Positions 40,039 through 51,294 of a stretch of DNA of 64,000 nucleotides are shown piece by piece; positions within the stretch are counted from its first letter, which is position 1; every line of letters begins with the position of its first letter. The DNA comes from Punctularia strigosozonata HHB-11173 SS5. Lineage: Eukaryota > Basidiomycota > Agaricomycetes > Corticiales > Punctulariaceae. A model generated the notes under the pieces. It was not told where the DNA came from, searched no databases, and saw only the letters and a list, made by a program, of their open reading frames with translations. Both the position numbers and the translations under genes were made by a program. Location of the stretch: positions 2,036,100-2,100,099 of the forward strand of contig NW_006767435.1 of assembly GCF_000264995.1 (NCBI RefSeq), given 5' to 3'.

Positions 40039-42118
40039 GGTTGTCGACAAAGCTCGAGCGCGTCACGCGCCGCGTCCCCCGTCATCGAAGCTTGTCTAGG
40101 GCCTTACCATGATTTACTTCAGCCAGCGAATACGATGGAAGATCAGTAGTCTAGTGTCGTCGCTGTCCTGTACTGTCGCCCGCAAGCCATATACTCAGGC
40201 GAGTCCACTGTGCACCAATTCAATACATGCTCAGACCACTGTCATGCCCCCTGAACGCTAATCCACCTGTACTATCGTTAAAGCCCGCATGCACCGAGAT
40301 AATCAATGAATCTTGACGCTCTGCTTAATATGCTATAGCAGGATCACTACTCCGTCAACTGGCCGCCCACATCGCCGTTGGTCTCGACTGTCGACTCAGC
40401 CGCGCTGTTATTTTTGCGCCTATCCGCCTGCTCATCATACATCCTATTGGTCATGCTTAGACCGGGCACGGCACGGGCCCTCGTGCTGTCCTGTCTCTAT
40501 TTATACGTGCATACCTTCCCGCATGTTTCATTCCGGACATGGTTCAAGGGGATACCGCCCTTTGGTCTAGCCATTCCGGGATCTATTCGCGGGCGAGAAC
40601 GAAATATTCGGAATCTCACAACAGATCATTGACCTTATGGACTCACTGACACCATAGGAATGTGCAACACACGAAATGATACTGAATGCGCATACATTGT
40701 CGGCTTTGCCTTGACAGCAGGCACTATTTTACGCAATATCGACTCGGTCACGCCGGGCTCCACAGTGACCGGCATGCTATGTACGATTCCATCAAAGATT
40801 TGACGGACGCGCATGCTTTGGTGCTGTAAACAAGACATGAGGACCAGGACGTTCGGAAGCCCGTGGTCATCTTCGACAGCGCCATCCCTCGGTTCCAGGA
40901 TGTTGGTTCTTCGATAGGAGCGATCCGTTGCGACATTCACGCATCTCTATCGAGGCTGCGCACGGCTCTTTGCAAACTGTTACCTTCCCCTGCATTTAAG
41001 TTGGTTGGTATAGCGACTCACGGAAGAGGTGGGCTCGCTGAACGAAAATATCTTGCCACCGGCGCTTGCAAAAAACCGACTCCGTTCCGAGCGGCCTTCA
41101 ATCAGTGTCATTGACTAACGCCAATGGCAATACTTTCCCTAAATTTCCACTTTTTCCCACTGGAGCGAATGGTCATGATGATTTCAGCTTAGGATAAAGC
41201 GCCAAGCATCGGAATGATTCAATGTAAAGCAAGACGGTGATGTGAGATATCTACTTCGATTTCGGGTGATACTACTCCTGGCTCGATGGTTCACTTTCAG
41301 TACGTATACACTGATAGCAGAAGACGACCGGTACCGATCCTCGCACACCGCCCGAAAATTTGGAGATTACATTTACGGGTGAGTAGAGTACAGTGTATCG
41401 CGTATACTGTTGTGCCTGTCGTAGGCGCTTTTGTCGGAGGATGGGTGTCGTATACTGGGGCAGGTGGCTTTCAGCCGTATCTGAACATCCCGACGGCATC
41501 TACCTGCTGCCTGATCATGATTGTACTCTACTAGTAACACCAGAAAGCATAAAGTCTGCAAGTCTTCTCCTTGTGTAGACATTGAAGTGCCGTCGGTGTA
41601 CAATCAGTACGATCTTGAGATCGCAACCCTCAGTGGTTGATATACAGTCATATGCAAACTATCCCGCACTAATGCCGTCCTGGTGTCATTGCATATTCGA
41701 TGGTTCTCACTCTGTGTCCGCGATGACTCACCAAATGTTTTAACCTTTCAGCATGCCATGTCTCTGAGTCTCTGAGTTTGGGCGACCTTGAGCGGCGAGA
41801 CGTATTTCTGATGCATGTTTCTATACAGTGTGAAGCGCCAGAGCTCGATCGTATGCATGGACAGAGCCTTCCTGTTTGTAAGCGGCCGATGATCTTTAGA
41901 ATTTCTCGTCGACGCAAGCATTATAGCGAAACACCGCTGTGTATCCCACCCGCCAAGACATCACTAGCAACGTAACGACATGCCCTTTTCAACTTAACGT
42001 CTTCGTGGTCCGAGAAACCAAGGCATTATTGCTCTCTCTCACAGGGTACAATATCGCCCTGCTAGAACACTCCAGAACACGAAACAAGACCCACAATTAC
42101 AACGCCGCATTAGTCCGA
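40039..42118. other. Gene-poor stretch
   Basis: About 2.1 kb. Short frames only; a minus-strand run near 40690–40830 (RQIFDGIVHSMPVTVEPG) reads like protein but matches nothing I know and has no continuation. Confidence 0.4.
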
Positions 42119-43781
42119 TTATTTACTGTCCTTTCCTATCCCTTTTTTCGGAGGGGGTGCCCAGCCCCAGACCTCCCGAATCCACCGGCCCATTGGTACT
42201 TCCTTCTGCATGTTTTCCACGATCCAGGGATGTTCTAGCATTTCTTCCGGAGTCGGACGCACGGTCGCAGAATGTATGAGCCTGCGAAAGAAGATCAGAC
42301 ACTGAGGCGCACGTGATCTGCGATACTCACGTTGTCTTGATGAAGTCCTTGAACGTCTCCGACCAATGTATGCCATCTTCGTCCTCAAGACAAGGTGGCT
42401 AAAGTTCGACGTGTCAGTGAGAGCAAGATCCCATATTTGTGGTACGACAGTACCTCGCTCTGGGTGATATACATCATCAAATCGATGGGCGGAAGATCGT
42501 TCGGGAAGGGGAATCGGTTCATGACCAACTCAAGCAACGATATTCCCGTCGACCAAACGTCGGATCTAATGGTATATTCGTGCCCAGAGATACGTTCAGG
42601 CTGTGTCGCACCCATGTCAGTATTCTGCGCCGCAGCCAGTTATACGAGCAATCAACGCTTACGGCCATATAAAAACTTGTTCCCGTGAAGGTCCCAGCGT
42701 GGGAATTGACAAGTTCACCGGATACACCGAAGTCACAAAGCTTGACTACGCCTTCACGAGACAGTAGAATGTTTGATGGCTTGATGTCCCTGTGTATCGT
42801 CTTCTTCGAATGGAGATATGCGAGGCCTTGCAACACGCCCTCCGCCAGCCTCCCTGCAACCTTCTCGCCGACTCGAGCGTTGCGCTCCTTGATCCTCTTC
42901 CCAATGGCTTCCAGACTCTTTCCTTCGCAGAAGTCCATCAGAACCTTGACTTCGCTGCTGCTCGGGCTGATGTATGCCCCGTAGAAGTGAATGATGTTTC
43001 GATGAGAGGCGGATGACACGATCGACAGCTCTCGAAGCAGTTGCTTCATGGGCGCCTCATGTGTGGTGATGGTCTTCCGTGCCATGGTGACCCCGGTACG
43101 CTTATCCCTCACGAGATGTACCGCACCTCCAGCACCTTCACCTAACCGATCCAACTCTTCCAGATACTCGTCACTCCACTGGATCGCCTGCCCATCCGCA
43201 GGCGGCACTCGTCTCGCCTCCTCGTCGACGGTGTTCGAGACCTCAGGTTCCGGCGTCTGGTCTTGCACAGTCGACACCCTCGACGACGAAGTTCTTCGCT
43301 CGATATCCTGCAGCGTCTTGCGAATCGGCTCTAAAGTGTCTAAAGGACCTGGTTTGGGCGTCGACGGAGGGCGAAGGGTTGGTTCGTTGATACCCTCGCC
43401 AGACTGCTCTTGTGGCGTCGGCCCATCAAAGTAGCCGCCGGTGAACGCGCTCTTCCCCTCGGCGATGGGAATGTTAAGCTTCAACAGACCCTTCGGTTTG
43501 TCAGGTTTGGGCGCTGTTCCCGAGACTTGAAGCGAGAGTGAGGGAGTTGAGGATGCCCCAGGTATTTGTAGTGAAAGGGAGGGCGTCGGTGAGCGCGAAC
43601 GTGGTGTAATGAGTGAGGGTGGCGCGAGCGAGCCCGACGCGCTCGAGGGTTCCCGAGCTCCAGAGACCTTGCGGATGTTGAGAGGGGTGATCTCCGGAAG
43701 GGCATACGGAGCTGGGGAGGAGGAGCGTTGGATATCACGGGGCCCATGAGGCCTTGAGGGGTTTGGCGCAGCCATCGCCAT
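42119..43781 (-). CDS. MAP kinase kinase of the cell-wall-integrity type (Mkk1/2-like)
   Basis: Dual-specificity kinase expected to phosphorylate the Slt2/Mpk1 MAP kinase. Exons (minus): 43781–42663, 42600–42454, 42398–42331 and 42281–42119 (498 aa). The N-terminal 200 residues are Ser/Pro-rich and include PKGLLKLNIP, which fits a MAPK docking site (basic residues then LxLxI). The kinase domain shows LGEGAGGAVHLVRDK, MARKTI, IIHFYGAYISP, HRDIKPSNILL, KLCDFGVSGELVNSHAGTFT and GTSFYMAPERISGHEY. The activating residues are the Ser and Thr in NSHAGTFT. LELVMNRFPFPNDLPPID and RPTPEEMLEHPWI complete it. GEGAGGAV and the AGTFTGTSFYMAPERI loop match Mkk1/2 better than Ste7 or Pbs2. Start taken at the first of two close ATGs; an upstream coding exon cannot be excluded. 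Confidence 0.92.
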
Positions 43782-44787
43782 CAGCAGCGGTCTCTGCTAG
43801 ACCTGTAGCAGTTCCTGTTGACGGAGATCGCGTCAGATCAGGCTGACTTGTCTCGTTCAAACGCCGAGCGAAAGACAGAGAGAGTAACGCCCACGACGGC
43901 TCTTTAGAAATGCGCAATATCGAGGTACTCACTGTGTTACACTAGTATCAGTGGAGAGGACAATGGGAGACGCGCAACGGTCGTCGGCGGCACTTATAGG
44001 CGCAGCGGCCTCAGCGGCTTCGATAGAATGTTCCTTTGGATGATAACGCAGTAGGGTGAACGAGTGAGATAGCAGAGCGTTTGCAGCGAGAGGTCTGTTA
44101 TATCCAGCAAAGAGGGGATCGGTGCGACTGAGAAAGGCTATCGGTCCGCAGTTGTCCACCTACGCCCGCCATCCCATCATTACTGCCCACACGGCGCTGG
44201 ACTCTGATTGACCAGATCCTTCTGACACGCCTCTCAGATCATCGACGAAGACCATGCAACGACGCTGAGTCCTCAGGATACGAGATGGCTAAAGCTCCGG
44301 TTGAGGACGTTGTCCACTGGTTTCAGCCGTCTCGCGATCGCTGGCTTGGCAACAACATTGGCTTGAATCACGCTACGACCTGGACCAGCTCTCTGCTACA
44401 GCGCCCTTCGACCGCGTCTCCCAATAGGGTGCGCACTGCCAATTCGCCGCCGTAAACTCTTAAGGCGGAACGCCCGTCAGGTCCCCCTGCCGATCACTTG
44501 TAGGCAGACCTTTGTTCCATGAGCCCTGACTATGAATATCCCCCTGCTGGACGCAGTATATCTACAGGAAAGTTGAGCGTCGCGCGGTACGCAACCAGAC
44601 AGTGCCCGTGGATCAGAGTTCGTTGTGGACATATCGAGGACAGGAGGTCGGATGTCGCAGGTGGCGAATGCGCGCATGTTTTCGTTACGATCAGATGGCG
44701 ATGCATCAGTCCTATAATCCGGATGCCTCCTTCCCGTGTAACGTCGAGAAGCACAAATCCCGGCAGGTTGGGTGCGAGAAAGCAAAA
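43782..44787. other. Intergenic, upstream of the MKK gene
   Basis: About 1 kb, expected to hold the MKK promoter. No gene seen before the tRNA. Confidence 0.5.
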
Positions 44788-44877
44788 TGAGCAGGACGCG
44801 ATTCGAACGCGCGAGGGCGAACCCATCACGGAGTAGTTTCCTAAACGTGACGCCTTAGACCACTCGGCCACCTGCCC
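44788..44877 (-). tRNA. tRNA-Leu (anticodon UAG) with an 8-nt intron
   Basis: The minus strand folds as a type II tRNA of 90 nt. The acceptor arms GGGCAGG and CCTGCTC pair (one G-U), with discriminator A. The D-arm is GGCCGAGTGGTCTAAGGC, usual for tRNA-Leu. The anticodon stem TCACG/CGTGA encloses 15 nt instead of 7, TTTAGGAAACTACTC: anticodon TAG after TT, then an 8-nt intron whose ACTA can pair with the anticodon. The long variable arm GGGTTCGCCC forms a hairpin. The T-arm GCGCG TTCGAAT CGCGT is standard. CCA is not encoded. The intron boundary could shift by a base. Confidence 0.9.
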
Positions 44878-45697
44878 AATAACGAACGGATTGCATAAAG
44901 AGTACAAGACTACATTCAAAGAAGCTCAGGTTTAAGTCGGCACGCTGTCGACAATGCCGGGAGGATCGACCTCAAGCTCAATCCACGGAAAGGCTCACGG
45001 GTGCGAACTAGTGCGGGCCTCTGTAGGTAGCTACATATGCACGTCTCCGAGAACTACAGCACCCACTACTGACACTTTGCGCGTGCACCAGATCCCTCAG
45101 TCAATCTTTCCAAAAGTGCAATGAGAAACTACAAGCCACATTATGGGTCGTCGTGCTGGTGGCTGCTAACAATATTCTTGTCAGCCCATTCTGTGGGTCA
45201 AACGTATATCACAATACGTACCTCGAGTGAAAGCCTTCTATGAACTCGAGCACGCTTCAATTTATGGGGGTGGACCAGCAGGAAAAAATGGCTACGTCGA
45301 ACTAGACCGTGGAGCGGTGTAATAGAGAGGATTATCAGATAAAACAGGGATGACCGCTCGGGTTATCAGATAACACGGGAGCATCTGGTGAAACATTCGG
45401 CCGAGCGTTCTCGGCGGCCTTGTGGTGCCTGATATCACGGGAGGCCCCATACGTGCTCTGATTTCCTTTACTTTCAATCCTGCAAGGTGGCTTAGCAAGG
45501 ATGAGAACCCTAAGGGACGCGTAAATGGAGCTGCTCTATGCCCAGGCACCGTGATCAGCATGGTAGGTAGGTAGATTCCTTCCAGGATGTCATAAATGAA
45601 ATACGCACTTTGTACAGGAACAAAATACCAGTCGGAGCAGGTGGATACTCGCGCCGGCCCCGGCCCTCGTCCGTTCCGGGCACACCCGCGCATGAAG
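44878..45697. other. Intergenic, tRNA to siderophore transporter
   Basis: About 0.8 kb. It should include the transporter promoter and perhaps an unrecognised first exon. Nothing else supported. Confidence 0.45.
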
Positions 45698-45724
45698 TTT
45701 TTTTTTTTTTTTTTTTTTTTTTTT
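45698..45724 (+). repeat. 27-nt T homopolymer
   Basis: An unbroken run of 27 T preceded by CATGAAG and followed by GAGTGG, at the 5' edge of the siderophore transporter's open frame. Assembly length errors are likely in such a run. Confidence 0.9.
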
Positions 45725-45726
45725 GA

Positions 45727-47885
45727 GTGGCGCTTACTTGTGAGTATGGCCTACCCGTTGACCGGTCTCGCCGTTCACGGGTGGCCGCGCGATGGGTTCC
45801 TGAGGAGTTAAACCCCGGTAGACGTCAAAGACTTTCTTTCACTAAACGACACGGCGCCGACGGTATCGTCGACCCTATTCAACAAGACATCATCGATGCC
45901 CCTCCCGCCACTGGGAGCTTGGTTGGAGATGAGGAGTATAAGGAAAAAGACATCGAACTCTCTGCCGGACATGATCCCAATGACCCCGTCTACCCCGCCC
46001 AGTCGCTAAACGCCGGAGAGCAACATCTCGATGGCCTTTCGGACCAGAATGCCCAGGCCGGTGTCAAGCAGGCAGCGGCTGTGACTCAGACATGGACCAA
46101 GAAATCTCTGATAATCTGTTATATATTGCAAGTAGTTTCGACGCGCTCCATGTTCCGAAGCTGATATGATCCTTGTAGCATGTTCGGGCTTTATATGGTC
46201 AACGCCTTCCAATCGTCCATCACGGGCAACTTGTCCGCCTACATTACGAGTGGCTTCGAGTCCCACTCGCTCATTCCCGTCATTGCCATCGTGTCAAACG
46301 TCATGAGCGCGGCTTCGTATATGCCAGTCGCCAAGGTGCTCAACCTTTGGGACCGCTCCGTCGGTCTCGCAGTCATGACAGCTTTTGCGACGCTGGGCCT
46401 GATACTGTCGGCAACGTGCAATGATATTGGGACCTATTGTGCCGCTCAGGTATGTTAGCATGCGTGTATGGCCTCCTTCAATTAGCTAATGCATCGATAC
46501 ATCGGATAGGTCTTCTATGGCATTGGCTTCGCTGGGATGATTTTCAGCGTCGACGTAATCACTGCGGACACCTCGACGCTCAAGTCTCGAGGCTTAGCTT
46601 ACGCCTTCACCTCGTCGCCGTACATTATTACCGCATACGCCGGCTCAAAGGCGTCAGAACGCTTTTACGACAACAACTGGCGGTGGGGTTATGGATGTTT
46701 TGCCATTATTCTGCCCTTCGTCGCCGCGCCGCTCCTGGCTACTCTTCAATACAACAAACGTAAGGCGATCAAGAAGGGCTTGCTCGCGGAGCGAGAGAGC
46801 AGCGGCCGCTCCGTGATTAAGTCAATCGTCTACTACACTATTGAATTTGACGGTGAGTGAGAAGCCAGTCGGCAGACAGTCGAATCTCATCGTTCTTTAG
46901 TCCTGGGAATCTTCCTTCTGGCCGGGGGTCTCGTAATCTTCCTTCTCCCTTTCTCCATCATTGAAGAATACGGGAATTCGTGGCGTTCGGCTGGATTCAT
47001 TGCGATGGTGATCGTGGGCTTCTTCATGCTCGTCGCTTTTGCCTTGGTCGAACGTTACGTGGCGCCGAAGCCATTCATCCCGTATGAGCTTCTCAGCTCG
47101 CGAACTGTTCTCGGCGCCTGTCTTCTGGACTTCACGTACCAGATCTCATATTATTGCTGGGGTACGACATCACCCCCTCGTACTCACTCGTTGCGGTCCT
47201 AACAGAATACACAGATGATTACTTCACCTCGTACCTCCAGGTGGTCTACGACACATCCATCTCTACCGCGGGTTACATCAGCTCCATCTTCGATGTCGTC
47301 AACGGGGTGTGGCTTTTCGGTGTCGGTTTTCTGATTTGCCGTACGGGACGCTTCAGGTGGCTACTCGCCCTTTCAGTGCCACTTTTCATCCTCTTCGAGG
47401 GTCTCCTCATCTACTTCCGGGAGCCCGGACACAGCATCGGTTACATCGTCATGTGCCAAGTATTCATGGCCATCGGAGGTGGGGCGATCATCATCGGCGA
47501 GCAAGTCGCGGTGCTCGCGGCTTCGACGCAGAACAACAACGCCGCCGTTCTCGCCCTCCTCGGCGTGTTCGGTTACATAGGCGGTGCGGTCGGCAGTGCC
47601 GTTTCTGGCGCGATCTGGACAAACACCTTGCCCGGGGCGTTGCAGAAATACCTCCCCGCGGACACCCTCCCCGAATGGGAGGACATCTACAACGACCTCG
47701 CCAAGCAGCTCAGCTATCCTGTTGGAGACCCGACGCGAACGGCCATCCAGCACGCTTATGCTGAAGCTCAGAGCCGCATGTTGATCGCTGGCACCGCATT
47801 CATGGCGCTCGCGTTGGTTTGGGTGTTCCTCATCAAGAACATTAAGGTGTCCGAGCTGGAGCAGGTCAAGGGCGTGTTGTTCTGA
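45727..47885 (+). CDS. Siderophore iron transporter (MFS, SIT family); N-terminus unresolved
   Basis: Major-facilitator H+ symporter importing Fe3+-siderophores at the plasma membrane or endosomes. Exons: open frame from 45727 to 46137, then 46179–46449, 46510–46852, 46901–47161 and 47215–47885. The cytosolic N-terminal part is acidic and polar. Twelve to fourteen hydrophobic spans follow, with SIT blocks NAFQSSITGNLSAYITSGFE, SLIPVIAIVSNVMSAASYMP, KVLNLWDRSVG, DVITADTSTLKSRGLAYAFT and SSPYIITAYAGSKASE. Later blocks are YLQVVYDTSISTAGYISSIF and QNNNAAVLALLGVFGYIGGA. The frame upstream of the first span has no ATG and meets a TGA at 45724, next to the T run, so the start codon must lie in an unrecognised upstream exon or the sequence is wrong there. 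Intron 1 is inferred GC–AG (GCAAGT at 46138, 41 nt). Confidence 0.88.
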
Positions 47886-50800
47886 ACGTCGCCATGGACG
47901 CAGCGAATATGGCCGATATTCGGCGCTTGATGCAGCCTACTAATAGCGTACGTAACGTACTTACAAAAAGGGCATCCACTTATTCATATGAAACTAACAT
48001 GAAGTCGTTGCGCATGATACTATGTTCCTGGAAGTCTCCCAATGTAGCATCGTACGCATTGAATGTTCTCAAGGAAGCTTGTACTACCGGCCAAGGTGAT
48101 GCCAGGTGATAGAAGAGACAGTCCCGGCGTCGAGACGGATTATATCGACATTTTCGCGAGGAAGAATACGAAAGAGTGCATCAGAGTGCAAGGGGTTTGC
48201 CGCAGAAACCTGAACCAGTTCCCGGCACTGTTCCGAGGGTGGACGTTATAGGGGCGGACGGTATCGTTCGCTCACCCTGCGTGAACCGGGCAGGTTTCTT
48301 CAGAGAACGTGCGCGTTCGAGGGTGCCGTACCGCTTATCTGAGCGCATCCCGAACGTGTTCTTGGCGATGGGGCGCCGCAGGCAGTTCTGCATGATTCGG
48401 AGGTTACGTCAGTTATGCCCTTTGGCACCAGGGGGGAACCCATGGGTATGATCGCGTTTCGCCATGCGGTAGGAGCGCACATCGTAGGTCATCGTAGACG
48501 GACGAGATGTGAAAGCCATGCCATGGATCCCGTGAAGGAAAGCGATGAACGCATCGGAAGCCAGACCCTGCGGAATGAGGCCTGAGGTTCGAGACCTGAC
48601 AAACAGCAAAGATCGACGAAACCATTCAAATGCTACGCAGAGCCCGTGTTACAGAAAGCAGGATGCAGGCGATGAGGCCAAATGACCGTTAATTCAATGG
48701 ACTTGTGCCGATGGAATAAGCTCGGCGAGCAGAGGGAAGTCCGGGAACTGCCGCGCCGCCTGCCACCTGCGATCGACCCTGATTTGCTGTAACTGGAAGC
48801 TTGCTCGCTGGAAGCCGCAGCCAATACCCTGAGTTGGGTGATTGCCATATAGCAGGAGCCGTGTAAGGCAGAGTTGATGGCGAGTCTGCAGTGTCGCGAT
48901 GCTTATCAGCCTGCGAGGGTACAGAGGCGGGATACACAGATCGCAGCTTTCGCAGCAGTCAAAGTCCGTTCAACGTCCGATGTTCATCTCCAAGACACGG
49001 AGGGGTGCTTGACGTATTACGTGGCTATATAAAGACGAGCTGCGGCGGATACGAAAGGTAGATAACATGGAAGGGAAGCAGGATGGTGTCATGACGCTTG
49101 CTAGATGAGCGCTGAGACCCGTGCATGGAAGAAACGTGGATAACACGGAAGCGCGAGTCAGACAGTCGGCCACGTCGAGAGTTGAGGCACGTTGGGCAGA
49201 TAGAGATGCATCTGACCAACTGCCGGGAGAAGCTAAGGGAAGTGATATGAGCACGTCAAGACGGGAGAATTCCAAGGGCGGTGAAGGACTGGTGCGGTTG
49301 CATTCAATCTCGTACAGATGGCTGCGATGGCGCGTGCGTCAGGTCCGACGAGCTCCTTTCATGAGGCTGTCAAGTCTCCACAGTAGAGAACCGGAACGCG
49401 ATGCACTTGTTCAGCAGTGGCGAATCGAATGAGAAAGAACCCGTTTCATGTGAGTCCGATCTGGGCGAGAAGGGTGGGATAGGCACGCTTGCGCCCTCAG
49501 GAAGGCCGTCGAAGAGCTATCAGCCTTTCTTGCTTAAGTTCTTATCGTACGTGGGCACCAGGTGAAGGGAGAACAAACGTTCATCGATGCATCGATGACT
49601 GCTGGAGGAAGCCTGCGGAAGCTAGCGCCGCCGGGACGCGATCTTGTTCGCAGCGCGAGAGCGAGATATACTCGGGTGTGCCAAGATCTGTGCTGATGCG
49701 TCGGTTCAGGACGCTGCTTCCGGGAGAGCGCGCGATACGGATGTGCATATATATGTCAACGCCTGATATTGAGTTATATGGAGATCGCGATATCATGGGT
49801 GTTGGTCTGGTAGTGCTTCCGTTCATTCCCTCGGCGAATCAATATATGGCCACATATCACGGTTTGCATACAGGGGTGCATATCGCGAGTTTATGCTTCT
49901 TGCACCAGGAGGCAAAGACGTCAGCGGGTTTCCCTCGTAGACTCACGATGTCGCAATTGTTCCGGCGCAAAAAAATGATGAAAGATGTCCGGCGATATCC
50001 AATCAAGACAGGAGGCTGCTGGTGGTGGTGGCAAACCTCCGAAAACGGATTGCTGGCGCTTGCAGGCAGAGAACGGCAACGTGACATGGCCGAGGCTCCT
50101 TCACCGAATTGAATGAGTTGAGAGGAGATGGGCGCGTGCACGCTGGTGCGTCCCTCGGGCAGGTGCCATATTTTCGCGGGTCGCGGACGTGCATATGATC
50201 CGGGCAGCACGCACTCTGCGGCGACGGGATGCAGTGCGTCCCTCGAGCTGTACATATCCTCCTGCCCACGCACAGGGGGATCCGGCGCTCGATCGCCCTC
50301 TCCGAGACGCCAGTTGACTCGCAGGGGCGCGGCGAAGACGCCATCTCCCGGATCCGCAGCACGGACAATAGCCCAAGGGAGCGGTGACGAAGGCGGAAGG
50401 GGTTAGGTGGGAGGCACTGCCTTGGTCACTCGCATCGCCTCGTGTTCTCTCGTGGGCTGCGCGGACCCGCGTCGGTCAACGGGTGTGTGCGCCCAGTCAT
50501 CCCATGTGGTCGGCCGAGCGGGAGTGCGTCCTCCGGGGGCCCATCGCTGTCCCGGAACTGGAAAATTTGGGCGCCAGAGTCACGATGGGAAGCTGGGGCA
50601 CCGCCGAATACGGTAAAGCCGTCGGTCGAAGCGCTCGAGTCAAGCGCCGGACACCACCTCCTCCCGGGGTCCTCGGCGTTGAGTCGCGCCTCGTGTCGAC
50701 GAGACGAGCACGAAGCTTGAGGAATGCGGACACCAAGCTCATAGATGGGTACGAGATATCGACAGCATGCTGTGAATGTGCTTTTGTGCGCGCAGGGAGG

Positions 50801-51294
50801 GGTTGCGAGGGCGCGGCAGATGCGGGAGAAGGAGGTGGCGGGGGCAAGTGATCGGGGTCCGATGAGTCAAGCTGAGGTTGGTCTTAAGGCTGGGGCATGG
50901 GCGGCGCCGAAACCCCTACGCCACACGAATCCGCTACCTCACCACTTGCGCCGTCCTCGCAGCCTCCACCAGCTTATTGATCTAGTCGACAGCGTTCCCA
51001 GTCCTCCTTTGCGGTTGCAAAAAGGACCCCTTTAGCGGTTCTCTCCAGGTCCCCGACCCGGAGCAGATCCGCCCACCTTCCACCGACTCAAGATGTGCTC
51101 ACAACACATCACCCGCATGCCCAGTTCGATCGCCCTCACCGCCGCCCTCAAGCCCCGCGCAGTCCTCATAGAGTCCGGTTGTGTCACCCTTATCAAGTCC
51201 ACCCCCACCGTCGTCGCCAATGCTACCATCTGAATAATCCGACTACTCCGCTCGCGTATACTCTCGTCTCTACTAGTTCTCGCCTAGTCTCTCT
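47886..51294. other. Gene-poor stretch
   Basis: About 3.4 kb between the siderophore transporter and the cyclin gene. Many short frames, none with recognisable domains or plausible splicing. The right side (50100–51290) is GC-rich and presumably carries the cyclin promoter and leader. Confidence 0.45.

Noticed and set aside
40635-40940. Minus-strand 101-aa frame
   Set aside because: One protein-like piece but no start, splice partner or family resemblance.
50003-51035. Several frames of 90–150 aa in the GC-rich region before the cyclin gene
   Set aside because: Open in many frames at once because of GC content; no conserved motif.
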